From Pleomorphovibrio marinus (lineage in GTDB: Bacteria; Bacteroidota; Bacteroidia; Cytophagales; Cyclobacteriaceae): a stretch of DNA of 64,000 bases. Position numbers and translations under genes: made by a program. The stretch lies in the NCBI RefSeq assembly GCF_003347495.1, contig NZ_QCXY01000013.1:1-64000 (forward strand). Direction: 5' to 3'. Each line of letters opens with the position of its first letter. The stretch's first letter is position 1. Of this stretch, positions 52,944 through 60,467 are shown in pieces. The notes beneath the pieces were generated by a model. The model did no database searches. It was not told the DNA's origin and saw only the letters and a list, made by a program, of their open reading frames with translations.

Positions 52944-53245
52944 AGATAGCTTTTGTTTCTCACCTTTGGCTGTGAATTGAACTCGTCAAAACCATGTTTA
53001 CCAGATAGGTAGGAAAGCCGTTTTTGAAGTAGGTCCTTGTCGTAAGTGATAGTCAAATCACCCTCTTTCAATGATGAGTAGATCAAACTTTGAAGGACCT
53101 TGCAGGCGACATAAGCCACCTCTTTTTCAAGGTCATTCGAGTAGGTGTCTACCCCGTTCAAATCAGAATTGATGATCTCAAGATCAACAAGATCCTCGTT
53201 TACTTCTATAGCGCATTGCGCCAAAACGGCTCCCCTAACTGTCAT
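52937..53245 (-). CDS. Probable head-tail adaptor
   Basis: 102 residues, helical (NDLEKEVAYVACKVLQSLIYSSLKEGDLTITYDKDLLQKRLSYL). Resembles a Bacteroidota phage family annotated with a DUF number (DUF6706, from memory). By order it is the first connector after the capsid, the gp6/gp15-like adaptor. Confidence 0.55.
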   Translation of the reverse strand: MTVRGAVLAQCAIEVNEDLVDLEIINSDLNGVDTYSNDLEKEVAYVACKVLQSLIYSSLKEGDLTITYDKDLLQKRLSYLSGKHGFDEFNSQPKVRNKSYLW

Positions 53246-53427
53246 GCTTTTTTGATTGCTCCTTTTTCTACCATCTTGTCAAACTTGGATTTCTCCAACC
53301 CTGAAACCTCCTGTCCTTTCAAATAAGTGGTATCTGTCTCTTTTACCCGAAATGGGATTTCGACAATCCACTTTACCTTTTTCGTTTCCTTGCTGTCCTT
53401 ATCGGAGCTTTTCGTTTCTTTAGTCAT
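53242..53427 (-). CDS. Small phage protein after the capsid gene
   Basis: 61 residues. Basic and acidic N-terminus (TKETKSSDKDSKETKKVKW), then a short beta part (EIPFRVKETDTTYLKGQEVSGLEKSKFDKMVEKGAIKK), a pattern common in Ig-like or connector-associated small proteins after capsid genes. It overlaps the adaptor by 4 bases. Confidence 0.6.
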   Translation of the reverse strand: MTKETKSSDKDSKETKKVKWIVEIPFRVKETDTTYLKGQEVSGLEKSKFDKMVEKGAIKKA

Positions 53428-53429
53428 GA

Positions 53430-54509
53430 TTAGGATTCGATTACAGTAGTGTCAAGGTGGTAGATTTCATCCACATTGTTGATGATAGGAACTACCCTCG
53501 CCTGAGAAGAAGTGAACTCCTTCAATGGGCTGGTTTTCCTGTACTTGGATGCCAAGATGAAATCATCTACCGTCTGATAGGTCACGCTGGAAACAGGGTA
53601 ATCCATCTCGGCTAAACGTGCCCAAACAAGATTTCCTATGTTCTCAGATTGCATAAAAACAACCTGACCGGCTGCCCATGGAGTGATTACCGATCTTACA
53701 CCGTTCTTTTCCACCTTCACGCTTCTTTCCACTAATTGAATAGTGAAACCATAGTTGCCTAAAAGCATGGAATTGACTTTTTCCAAGTCAGGGGCGGGCA
53801 CATTATCGCCCACAAAACCAACATTGAAAGCATACTTTTCTTTGACCTGCGTGGTCTTAGCGAAGTTGTCAAAGGTGGGCCGGTCCATAAGGACTACACC
53901 AACGGTATTTCCATCTTCCTGAGCCTTTTTCCTGATCTTCTCGATGTCATCCAAAGGAGTAGATGCAACGTTTGTCCACAATGTGTCCACGTTGAACTTG
54001 TTCTCATTCTGGAAACCATAATCGATCCTGATACCGGTGCCTACGTTGTCGGCATCTTCAGCAAGGGCAACGCCCGTGGAAAGGCCTCTAAGGAATGTCA
54101 ATTCGTTACGCTCCCAAACACCTTGAATAACTCTAGGAGTATCTTCAAAAACCCGCCTCATAATCTCAGCATTAGGCACGTTCATGGCCATCATGGTAGA
54201 GATGTTGGTGAGCTGGGTTTCATTCAAGGTAAGCTCCATACCCATCTTGGGGATGTCACCGGAAAACTTGGAAATTGACGGTCTGCTTTTCAAAGGCAGA
54301 CTTGCATCCATAGCGACAACATCGGCAGCCACATTGTGATTGTTTGATGTTACGCTCTCCCATTTTCCGCTTACAGAAAAAAGCTTTGAAAGCATTCTCC
54401 TGTGCCAATAGACCTGTGGTCTTTGCGTGTCGTTCAGGTTTTGCACCACCCTGACGGTGATACCGGGGAAATATTTATTTACCCATTCTTGAAATAATGA
54501 TTCTTCCAT
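53430..54509 (-). CDS. Major capsid protein
   Basis: 359 residues. HK97-fold-like capsid protein, with some likeness to the lambda gpE type: the N-arm is followed by helix and E-loop regions and a C-terminal P-domain (TPWAAGQVVFMQSENIGNLVWARLAEMDYPV). The DRPTFDNFAKTTQVKEKY region and position after scaffold and decoration genes agree. No protease is encoded next to it. Confidence 0.8.
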   Translation of the reverse strand: MEESLFQEWVNKYFPGITVRVVQNLNDTQRPQVYWHRRMLSKLFSVSGKWESVTSNNHNVAADVVAMDASLPLKSRPSISKFSGDIPKMGMELTLNETQLTNISTMMAMNVPNAEIMRRVFEDTPRVIQGVWERNELTFLRGLSTGVALAEDADNVGTGIRIDYGFQNENKFNVDTLWTNVASTPLDDIEKIRKKAQEDGNTVGVVLMDRPTFDNFAKTTQVKEKYAFNVGFVGDNVPAPDLEKVNSMLLGNYGFTIQLVERSVKVEKNGVRSVITPWAAGQVVFMQSENIGNLVWARLAEMDYPVSSVTYQTVDDFILASKYRKTSPLKEFTSSQARVVPIINNVDEIYHLDTTVIES

Positions 54510-54524
54510 TTCTTACCTCCCTAT

Positions 54525-54920
54525 TTAATCAGCCCTGAACAAAACGAGTGGAACATCGGCCTTGAATGCGGCCAATATAGATGCCATGCCGAACGGTGCC
54601 GCTACCGGGTTCACCGTGCCTCTAACCATTATACTTGCAAAAGGTCTTGCCTTTCGAATGGTTGCTACCAAAACGCCTACATAGGAATGTCCCTCTGGTA
54701 ATGCCGCATAGGCATCTCCGCCACCGTTCAAGGGCATGGGCTTATATACACCATCTCCATCGGTGATGATGACGTGCCCCGCCTTGATGATATCCGGTGC
54801 GAACCCGGTGACATCCAGCGTCCTTCCTCCCCTGAACTGCTCCAAGTTTTCGACAATGACAATGCTGTCATCACCGTCCATGAAGGATTCAGATTCGTTA
54901 ACTAGATTTGCTACTGTCAT
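54525..54920 (-). CDS. Probable capsid decoration protein
   Basis: 131 residues, beta-rich and Gly-rich (SFMDGDDSIVIVENLEQFRGGRTLDVTGFAPDIIKAGHVIITDGDGVYKP in shorter parts: RGGRTLDVTGF, AGHVIITDGDG, HSYVGVLVATIRKARPFAS). It resembles gpD-like stabilising proteins and lies between scaffold and capsid. Its frame overlaps the scaffold end by 4 bases. Confidence 0.6.
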   Translation of the reverse strand: MTVANLVNESESFMDGDDSIVIVENLEQFRGGRTLDVTGFAPDIIKAGHVIITDGDGVYKPMPLNGGGDAYAALPEGHSYVGVLVATIRKARPFASIMVRGTVNPVAAPFGMASILAAFKADVPLVLFRAD

Positions 54921-55585
54921 TTGTTGTTCATAATTGAATCAGTAATATCTTCGACCTCCTCCTTGGAAGCCTCTTTCTTTCCGTTGGCACCTGCTTTTTT
55001 TGGTGCCCCAAAACCCCTTAATCCGTCATTTGAAAAATCCTGCTTGATTTGTTCAACTTCCTCGGAAGTCTCTGTCACGTAAGAATTGAAGGAATCCTCA
55101 TCCTCGAAATTCATCCTTTCAAAGTCCTTCAAAATCTTTGATGTGATTTTTTCGGGAGCCCCTTCCAATTTCTTTTTCAGGATGTTCTTTCTGTTCTCCT
55201 TAAGATTTCCGGTTTCCATCGATTGGAGCTTTTCAGATAAGGCCTTATTGGTTTCCATCATCTGTTGCGCCCATGCTGGAATCTCATCGGTTTTCTTCTT
55301 TTCCCCGGGTGGATCTTCTTGCTTGCTACCTTTACCCTCGTTGCCGCCATCCTCTGCTTTCTTTTCTTTCTCCGCTTTGGCTTTTGCAACGGCATCGGTA
55401 ACCCGCTTGTCAATATCCCCTTGGAATGCCTTAAGAAGTTTTTCGACCCCTTCTACTGAGGTTTCGATTTGATCCTCTTCGCTTACGGTTGCGGACAAGT
55501 AATCAGCCACCCCCTTAAATGCTTTTTCGCTGAAACCCATGTTGGTGTACTTGTTTTTCAGCTTTTCTAGGATTTTTTCAAACAT
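54917..55585 (-). CDS. Scaffolding-like protein
   Basis: 222 residues, highly charged. N-terminal helical part, then a Lys/Glu/Gly-rich hinge (about residues 65-105), then coiled coil (MMETNKALSEKLQSMETGNLKENRKNILKKKL) and an acidic end. Such low-complexity helical proteins next to the capsid gene are scaffolds (or a fused gpO-type protein without protease). First gene of the second late block; the intergenic region 55586-55792 separates it from divergent early genes. Confidence 0.7.
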   Translation of the reverse strand: MFEKILEKLKNKYTNMGFSEKAFKGVADYLSATVSEEDQIETSVEGVEKLLKAFQGDIDKRVTDAVAKAKAEKEKKAEDGGNEGKGSKQEDPPGEKKKTDEIPAWAQQMMETNKALSEKLQSMETGNLKENRKNILKKKLEGAPEKITSKILKDFERMNFEDEDSFNSYVTETSEEVEQIKQDFSNDGLRGFGAPKKAGANGKKEASKEEVEDITDSIMNNK

Positions 55586-55792
55586 GCTTATTTAGTTGTT
55601 TTGTGAAAACTTACCCCAAAAAACAAACAATTAGTAGACTATGCTATATTTTTCAAGTAATCAGATAGGGATATAAAGCCAAAACACCCTGTTTAAGGTA
55701 GTTTACGAAAATATTTACTAAACTTTTACAGTATTATTTTGGTGGTTTGGGTTTTTATTACTTGATTTGTTAAGTATTAAAAAATCACAATT
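55586..55792. promoter_or_regulatory. Divergent control region between late and non-structural genes
   Basis: Holds the motif GTTTAC...CTAAAC (inverted half-sites at 55701-55705 and 55719-55723) around ATATTTACTA (55711-55720). The longer stretch TTTACTAAACTTTTACA resembles TTTACTATCTTTACA at 32429-32443 upstream of the other HTH unit. Probable shared operator or promoter element, facing the plus strand. Confidence 0.45.
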
Positions 55793-55990
55793 ATGGAACA
55801 AGAACTTAATCACGTCACCTGTGAATGGGTGAAAAAACAAATGGAAGAAAAACGGGTGCGCCCGGTGGATGTCGCAAAGCATTACAGTGTCCATCATCAG
55901 ACTGTTTACCAGTATATTTCATCCAGTCCGATCCCGATAGGAAAGAAATGGAAGAAAAGGTTTGTCGAATATTTTAACCAGCTATCATGA
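55793..55990 (+). CDS. Helix-turn-helix phage regulator
   Basis: 65 residues. A single HTH: EKRVRPVDVAKHYSVHHQTVYQYISSS has the V-x2-A-x3-x-V-x4-V spacing. First gene of the plus-strand cluster and divergent from the scaffold gene, so it may control the switch between early and late transcription. It overlaps the next gene by 4 bases. Confidence 0.65.
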   Translation: MEQELNHVTCEWVKKQMEEKRVRPVDVAKHYSVHHQTVYQYISSSPIPIGKKWKKRFVEYFNQLS

Positions 55991-56172
55991 AAGCACTAAT
56001 AGGAGTAGGTGTCGCATTCGGGATTTTATTATTCCCTTTTTTCGCTGCTGTGTTCGTTGCCGGGTTTGCGGTTGGGTATGCAAATGGATTGGTTATAAAG
56101 CCAAAAATAAAGGGGAAAGTCTCCCTTAAGAGCGCAAAGGAATTAGGTAAGTCTGTACTTCATTTCAACTAA
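55987..56172 (+). CDS. Small membrane protein
   Basis: 61 residues. Two closely packed hydrophobic stretches (IGVGVAFGILLFPFFAAVFVAGFAVGYANGLVI) and a basic C-terminus. Phage-encoded; possible superinfection exclusion or membrane remodelling, but nothing proves it. Confidence 0.55.
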   Translation: MKALIGVGVAFGILLFPFFAAVFVAGFAVGYANGLVIKPKIKGKVSLKSAKELGKSVLHFN

Positions 56173-56174
56173 CC

Positions 56175-56477
56175 ATGGGACAGATAATAGCTATATCCGT
56201 GATATTGTTCACCGTTTTTTCCATCGGCTTATTGTTTAGGCACCTTTCTAATTGCAAGGAATACGGTGAGGTATGGATTGATCTTAGAATGCTGAGCACG
56301 TTGGATCAAAAGCTAAGGAAGGTGATTAATGATATCGATGATATCGATGATGAAAAAGTAAAAATTGTAAACATCGTGATTTACGGAGACAGTAGAACAT
56401 CCAAAGATGTAAGCAATATCGAAAGCAAGGATCTTGTGGGTGCCAAAATGGTAAAGGTTGAGTTTTGTTATGAGTGA
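56175..56477 (+). CDS. Membrane-anchored phage protein
   Basis: 100 residues. N-terminal membrane segment (IIAISVILFTVFSIGLLF) and an acidic cytoplasmic or periplasmic part with the short direct repeat IDDIDD (atatcgatg repeated at DNA level). Starts 2 bases after the previous gene. Function unknown. Confidence 0.55.
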   Translation: MGQIIAISVILFTVFSIGLLFRHLSNCKEYGEVWIDLRMLSTLDQKLRKVINDIDDIDDEKVKIVNIVIYGDSRTSKDVSNIESKDLVGAKMVKVEFCYE

Positions 56478-56820
56478 AGGAACTAAAATACAATGGTCGG
56501 ATCAAAAATTGATCGATGAGGGATACAAAGAGGGTAAAAAATCATTTGATTTTCTTATAAAAGAAATACATGATAATTTCAACTGGGAAAACGTTCATAC
56601 AGCCATGCATGCCACTAATTGGGTTTGGGTAATTGGTTATGATGAATTTGGAAAAGAAAACAAAGGAATCCCAGATATTCCCACAATCAAAAATAACGCT
56701 TACGCCCTTTTAAAACGTGCTTATGATAGAGAAACCCAAGTAAGCACAGGCGGTTTTTCGGCTGGATGGGATAACGGAGAATTATATTTAACATTCACTT
56801 TAGAGCAATTTTCGGTATAA
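56470..56820 (+). CDS. Hypothetical phage protein
   Basis: 116 residues from the ATG giving MSEGTKIQW; an in-frame TTG 12 bases upstream is less likely. Trp-rich alpha/beta protein (NFNWENVHTAMHATNWVWVIGYDEFG; FSAGWDNGELYLTFTLEQF). Similar small proteins occur in Bacteroidota phages; no function assigned. Overlaps its neighbour by 8 bases. Confidence 0.6.
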   Translation: MSEGTKIQWSDQKLIDEGYKEGKKSFDFLIKEIHDNFNWENVHTAMHATNWVWVIGYDEFGKENKGIPDIPTIKNNAYALLKRAYDRETQVSTGGFSAGWDNGELYLTFTLEQFSV

Positions 56821-56832
56821 AACCATGAAACC

Positions 56833-57015
56833 ATGATAGAAACATTTGATTACGATTTGATTGATAAAAATGGGATAAACTCATTAGAATTACCTATTAG
56901 GTTAGATGTAGGTTCCTTCTTCGAGTGTTATTGGGGGAGGTATGTGGTAATAGAAACCCCAAAGGAATATGGGGAACATTATCAAAACATTGTTTGTGAA
57001 AGAATAGAAAAATAA
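56833..57015 (+). CDS. Hypothetical phage protein
   Basis: 60 residues, acidic, beta-rich (LPIRLDVGSFFECYWGRYVVIE). No known motif. In line with its neighbours, 12 and 4 bases away. Confidence 0.5.
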   Translation: MIETFDYDLIDKNGINSLELPIRLDVGSFFECYWGRYVVIETPKEYGEHYQNIVCERIEK

Positions 57016-57019
57016 AACC

Positions 57020-57442
57020 ATGAGCGATAAAATCACAATACACGAATTAAAGAATTATTTGGGAACAGGGTTGAAGTGTAAACATCCATGGGAAAATGTG
57101 TTTTGGAGATTAGATATAGGAAGTTCAAACGATGAAGTTTCTATTAAAACAGCATTATGGATGCAAGCAAAACCTTTATGCTACCGCCTTTCCGACCTAG
57201 ATAGGTTTATCCCAGAATTGGGGTTTGTTCCGATTGATGAAATAAGTGAAAAAATGAACATCAATAGAGGTTGGTGGAGATGGAAGGATGTTATTTCTGA
57301 TAATTCAAAGGTATCTTGGTTAGATTTTAGGATAGTTGATCAGCTATTTCGTTGGCACTTCTGGCCTTTCGATCAATCATTCTTCACAAAAGGGTTGCTG
57401 ATTGATAAGATGACTTATGGAAAGGAGGGTGGAGATGAATAA
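57020..57442 (+). CDS. Hypothetical phage protein, Trp-rich
   Basis: 140 residues. Contains CKHPWENVFWRLDIG, FIPELGFVPIDEI and RFRIVDQLFRWHFW-like motifs (here DFRIVDQLFRWHFWPFD). This layout recurs in small phage proteins of Bacteroidota but has no assigned role. Its 3' end carries the AAGGAGG site for the next gene. Confidence 0.6.
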   Translation: MSDKITIHELKNYLGTGLKCKHPWENVFWRLDIGSSNDEVSIKTALWMQAKPLCYRLSDLDRFIPELGFVPIDEISEKMNINRGWWRWKDVISDNSKVSWLDFRIVDQLFRWHFWPFDQSFFTKGLLIDKMTYGKEGGDE

Positions 57443-57644
57443 GGGAGAATATAATGGTAAATGTAACATTACTAGATGCGAAACTCAAAAACCTGCAACA
57501 TGGTATAATCATTCAACACGTGCTTATTATTGCCCTACTTGCGCTGCTAGATTGAATAATGATCCATTTAACAAAAGGGATGCTGAGAGAATGTTTGGAC
57601 ATGATTTGTGTACCAAAGGAAAGGAGGCATCAAATGAAAGATGA
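57435..57644 (+). CDS. Small putative zinc-binding protein
   Basis: 69 residues. Cysteines occur in pairs: CNITRC, then YYCPTCAARL about 20 residues later, a CxxxxC...CxxC zinc-ribbon-like arrangement. The start is decided by AAGGAGG at 57421-57427, 7 bases before this ATG; an upstream ATG (57417) lies before that site. Overlaps both neighbours. Confidence 0.6.
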   Translation: MNKGEYNGKCNITRCETQKPATWYNHSTRAYYCPTCAARLNNDPFNKRDAERMFGHDLCTKGKEASNER

Positions 57645-58014
57645 AACAAACCAAAAAAACAAGGCAAAGTTCTTTGTGCTTTATTGGGGGCAGGAAGTAT
57701 TATCAGCACCTCTAAATACAGGTCATTTAAGGGAAACTTATGCCGTACAAGCGACCGAAATGTATGATATACAAAGCTGTTACTTAGAACTCAAACCCCT
57801 ATCCCAAATAAGCGATGAGGATGCTATTGCATTAGGTTATCCAGATGCGGGTGATATTATAGCTTCTTATGATATAGAGGATGATTTACCTCATTCATTA
57901 GCGGATGGTTTACGGGGATTAGGGTATGCTGTTCCCTACATGGGTCTATCAGTAGATGAAATGGTTCAGGCTGGATGGATTAAGTTAGTAGGAAAGGAGG
58001 CCGAAAATGGCTAA
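57634..58014 (+). CDS. Hypothetical phage protein
   Basis: 126 residues. Starts at MKDETNQKNK because AAAGGAGG precedes it by 6 bases; the longer frame would overlap the zinc-ribbon gene by 86 bases. Acidic alpha/beta protein (YLELKPLSQISDEDAIALGYPDAGDIIASYDIEDDLP). Its pattern SDEDAIALGY resembles phage proteins of unknown role. It ends overlapping the next gene by 8 bases. Confidence 0.62.
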   Translation: MKDETNQKNKAKFFVLYWGQEVLSAPLNTGHLRETYAVQATEMYDIQSCYLELKPLSQISDEDAIALGYPDAGDIIASYDIEDDLPHSLADGLRGLGYAVPYMGLSVDEMVQAGWIKLVGKEAENG

Positions 58015-58348
58015 GGAACTTCAGGAACTAATGGATCGTAATAGAAAATTCGCACAGCGGGTTTTTCCATTGCATTGTGATGATCCAAAAGCACCATTAC
58101 ACCACCTAATCAAGGAGGTGAAAGAAACTATTGACGAGTTGGAAGCTGATAACTTGGATATGGAAAAAGTTCTTTTTGAGTATGCGGATTGCTTGATTTT
58201 ATTGGTTGGAAGTGCGGTAAGAATTGGCATCACCGCAGAGGAATTGATCAAGTATTCTATGGAAAAAATGACCATCAACGAAAAGAGAGATTGGGGAAAA
58301 CCTGATAAAAACGGTGTGTATTCTCATAAAAAAAACCAAAATGGCTAA
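58007..58348 (+). CDS. MazG/DUF550-like nucleotide pyrophosphohydrolase
   Basis: 113 residues. LIKEVKETIDELEADNLDMEK followed by EYADCLILLVGSAVRIGI has the E-x2-E...E-x2-D arrangement of the MazG/dUTPase-like all-alpha NTP pyrophosphatases, and the ending EKMTINEKRDWGKPDKNGVYSH matches the DUF550 phage branch. Likely trims nucleoside triphosphates. Preceded by AAAGGAGG 6 bases before the ATG. Confidence 0.75.
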   Translation: MAKELQELMDRNRKFAQRVFPLHCDDPKAPLHHLIKEVKETIDELEADNLDMEKVLFEYADCLILLVGSAVRIGITAEELIKYSMEKMTINEKRDWGKPDKNGVYSHKKNQNG

Positions 58349-58901
58349 GGTACGCACGCTTGCAAGGCAGTTCATGAAAGGACACCCCAGGGCAGGGGAA
58401 CCAACTTACTTCGTGGAGAAGGTTTTGAATGCTTTGGGGATTGATTCTAATACAGAAATGCGTCCTGAATTATTTGACTACTTCGCAAGGCTCAACAAAG
58501 ATAAAAGAGGTAAACTGGATAATCAGGTTTTCATTGAATGGTTTAACAGTCTCTCATTTGGCATCACCGATAAAAAACTCCACACAATACGAAAAGGCCA
58601 CCACTTCAAAACAGGGGATAAAATCCAGCTTGCGGTATGGTCGGGTAAGCCATATTGTTCCCCTCAGATAAGGATTTGTCCTGAATTGGAGGTTGTGAAA
58701 ACTTATGATTTTGAGGTGATTAATAATCAATTTATTATTGATGGTTGGTTTTTTTATGATCCATACAAATCAGTATTTCATAACCATTTTGAAGAGTTGA
58801 CAAAAAATGACGGCCTATCAACCGATGATTTCCTTTCGTGGTTCAAATTCCCCTCAGACTTCAAAGGTCAGGTGATTTGTTGGGTTGATCCTGGGTATTA
58901 A
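58341..58901 (+). CDS. ASCH-like domain phage protein
   Basis: 187 residues from MAKVRTLARQF. The middle part KLHTIRKGHHFKTGDKIQLAVWSGKPY looks like an ASCH/PUA-type RNA-binding domain (K-x-xTIR and the GD-xI-xLxxW pattern). The first 60 residues are an alpha-helical domain on hatching of a charged kind. The role is unknown; ASCH proteins are proposed to bind RNA or cleave acylated nucleosides. Overlaps the DUF550 gene by 8 bases. Confidence 0.6.
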   Translation: MAKVRTLARQFMKGHPRAGEPTYFVEKVLNALGIDSNTEMRPELFDYFARLNKDKRGKLDNQVFIEWFNSLSFGITDKKLHTIRKGHHFKTGDKIQLAVWSGKPYCSPQIRICPELEVVKTYDFEVINNQFIIDGWFFYDPYKSVFHNHFEELTKNDGLSTDDFLSWFKFPSDFKGQVICWVDPGY

Positions 58902-58913
58902 CGTATCGGGCAT

Positions 58914-59183
58914 ATGAAGCGTACCGAATTAAAAACTAAAATTAAAACAATGAAAATAAGACAAACATTACAGAAAATTCACAATCATAGCAAATTGGCA
59001 AGGTATGCTTTATATACCTTGTTGTATGCTGTTTTTACTCCATTTTGGCTAACTGGCATACTGTTATTTTGGATTACAAGACCATTGGTAGCATTAAGCC
59101 ATTTGTTAATGGGAAATTTCCATACAGCAAAAGAAAAAATAACGGAATTAAATCCGCTATTGAACTTACGAGATGTCTTTTAA
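58914..59183 (+). CDS. Membrane protein of the phage cluster
   Basis: 89 residues, or 77 if the internal ATG at 58950 is used. Two hydrophobic segments (ALYTLLYAVFTPFWLTGILLFWI and a shorter one near LVALSHLLMG) after a basic N-terminus. Function unknown. Confidence 0.5.
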   Translation: MKRTELKTKIKTMKIRQTLQKIHNHSKLARYALYTLLYAVFTPFWLTGILLFWITRPLVALSHLLMGNFHTAKEKITELNPLLNLRDVF

Positions 59184-59239
59184 ATGGCATACAACTAGAA
59201 GCTTGGCGCAATTAAGAAAATTAACCAAAATATTGAGTG

Positions 59240-59473
59240 ATGAAAAAAGAAACAATAGAAGAATACCAAAAGCTAAATAAATTTCAAAAAGACCTAGTTG
59301 ATGCCTTAGAAAACTTAGGTTTTGAACATAAATATTTCTTCACATGGGAGCTTTTGGGATGGGGATCAATTCGGGTTGATAAATTTAATAGATGGTCAGA
59401 TGTGCTTAAATATGTCCACGAACAAGGAAAAGACCAAAAGAGATTTGAGCTGTGCCGAGTGTTGGGGCTTTAA
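59240..59473 (+). CDS. Hypothetical phage protein
   Basis: 77 residues. Helical with aromatic residues (YQKLNKFQKDLVDALENLGFEHKYFFTWELLGWGSIRVDKF). No known motif. Starts at the second of two adjacent candidate codons (GTG-ATG). Confidence 0.5.
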   Translation: MKKETIEEYQKLNKFQKDLVDALENLGFEHKYFFTWELLGWGSIRVDKFNRWSDVLKYVHEQGKDQKRFELCRVLGL

Positions 59474-59508
59474 TTTCTATTAATAAAATTAACCAAAAGG
59501 ATAAAGAT

Positions 59509-59616
59509 ATGTTTGGTGCAATAGCAATAGGGATAGCTTATTTGATAGCTAAAAAATTAGACAAAGCAGGTGAATATAAAACACCTAAAGGAAAGTATAA
59601 AAACCGATACAAGTAG
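59509..59616 (+). CDS. Very small membrane protein
   Basis: 35 residues beginning MFGAIAIGIAYLIAKKLDKA with one membrane segment and a strongly basic tail (KGKYKNRYK). It fits neatly between two genes of the same orientation (35 bases after one, 2 bases before the next) and is preceded by CAAAAGGATAAAG, a weak ribosome site. Probably real. Confidence 0.5.
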   Translation: MFGAIAIGIAYLIAKKLDKAGEYKTPKGKYKNRYK

Positions 59617-59618
59617 CC

Positions 59619-59822
59619 ATGAAACACACTTGGATAAACACAGGGGCTAAAATAGCAGACCGAATAGAACTAACTTGTAAGGAGGTGATACAAGGCGGTG
59701 ACGTGAAATACATTGTTAGTGAATGGGATAAAGACTCCGAAAAGATGAAGCGGATTAACAAAGTGGCTAACAATTACAATCTTCGTCCTGAACTACTGGT
59801 TAAAATCTTAAAAGGGAGATGA
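59619..59822 (+). CDS. Hypothetical phage protein
   Basis: 67 residues, basic at the end (RINKVANNYNLRPELLVKILKGR). Mixed alpha/beta; no known motif. Overlaps the next gene by 4 bases (ATGA). Confidence 0.5.
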   Translation: MKHTWINTGAKIADRIELTCKEVIQGGDVKYIVSEWDKDSEKMKRINKVANNYNLRPELLVKILKGR

Positions 59823-60061
59823 AAAAAGAGACAATATACCTAGACCTCACAGAAATGAAGGTGTCAAGGCCACAGCTCAGAAGACTTGAAAAGAACCTAC
59901 AGACTTCATCCGAGTTTGTAAAAAAGAAAGGAAAGGTTTTCTTCTTTTCGGTGGATCCGTTTACCAAGGCTGTGTTTTTTCAGGCCGTTGGGCAGGCTTT
60001 GGAGAATCTGGGTAATGCTTATGTGAGGGAATTGAAGTATGAATGGGAGTTGGGGAGATAA
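59819..60061 (+). CDS. Hypothetical phage protein, last of the plus-strand cluster
   Basis: 80 residues. N-terminal strand TIYLDLTEMKVSRPQLRRLEKNL, then KKKGKVFFFSVDPFTKAVFFQAVGQALENLG. Not recognised. A hairpin lies immediately after its stop. Confidence 0.5.
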   Translation: MKKETIYLDLTEMKVSRPQLRRLEKNLQTSSEFVKKKGKVFFFSVDPFTKAVFFQAVGQALENLGNAYVRELKYEWELGR

Positions 60062-60096
60062 AAAAAACCGAAGGAAAGTGATGGTTCCCTTCGGTT
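60061..60096 (-). terminator. Intrinsic terminator for leftward transcription
   Basis: AACCGAAGG (60066-60074) pairs perfectly with CCTTCGGTT (60088-60096). On the minus strand the hairpin is followed by a run of T (the A run at 60061-60067), whereas the plus strand has no T run after it. It therefore best stops transcripts coming from the portal/minor-head block before they enter the plus-strand cluster antisense; it could act more weakly for the plus strand. Confidence 0.6.
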
Positions 60097-60199
60097 ATGG
60101 TTGATATACTGTCATGTAGTAAACCAGATTTGACAACTAGTCATGTAAATATAGGTATTTTTTGTTTGATGTGTAGGAAATAATTAATTAAATTTAGTC

Positions 60200-60460
60200 A
60201 TGATACTTAAAAATTTAAACATTTTAGAGCTCAAAGCAATAAAGGAATTACTTAGTAAAAAGATAAAAGTAGTTCAGGAAGTAATTAAGGAGATTGAATC
60301 TGGAGGGGGTGGTTCTGTTTATGCTGTTTTTGATTATGAGATTGAATATGACCACATGGAGGCTGATTTGGTAGAATATAAAAAACAACTTGAAAATCTA
60401 TCCAATAAATCAAAGATTGTTTGGGATGAAATAAACTCGAGGCTGGAAAATATTCAATAA
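60200..60460 (+). CDS. Small coiled-coil phage protein
   Basis: 86 residues, two charged helices around a glycine linker (IESGGGGSVYAVFDY). Helical hairpin, possibly oligomeric. Isolated between the terminator hairpin and the displaced minor-head fragment, convergent with the latter. Confidence 0.5.
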   Translation: MILKNLNILELKAIKELLSKKIKVVQEVIKEIESGGGGSVYAVFDYEIEYDHMEADLVEYKKQLENLSNKSKIVWDEINSRLENIQ

Positions 60461-60467
60461 TACTACC

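Noticed and set aside
59173-59280. A 35-codon frame overlapping two phage genes
   Set aside because: It overlaps the start of the 59240 gene by 41 bases and the previous gene by 11, and has no convincing protein features.
60165-60196. TTTG-N20-TAAATTTA as a promoter of the coiled-coil gene at 60200
   Set aside because: The -7 element would lie only 3 bases before the start codon, leaving no room for a transcription start; probably chance in AT-rich DNA.
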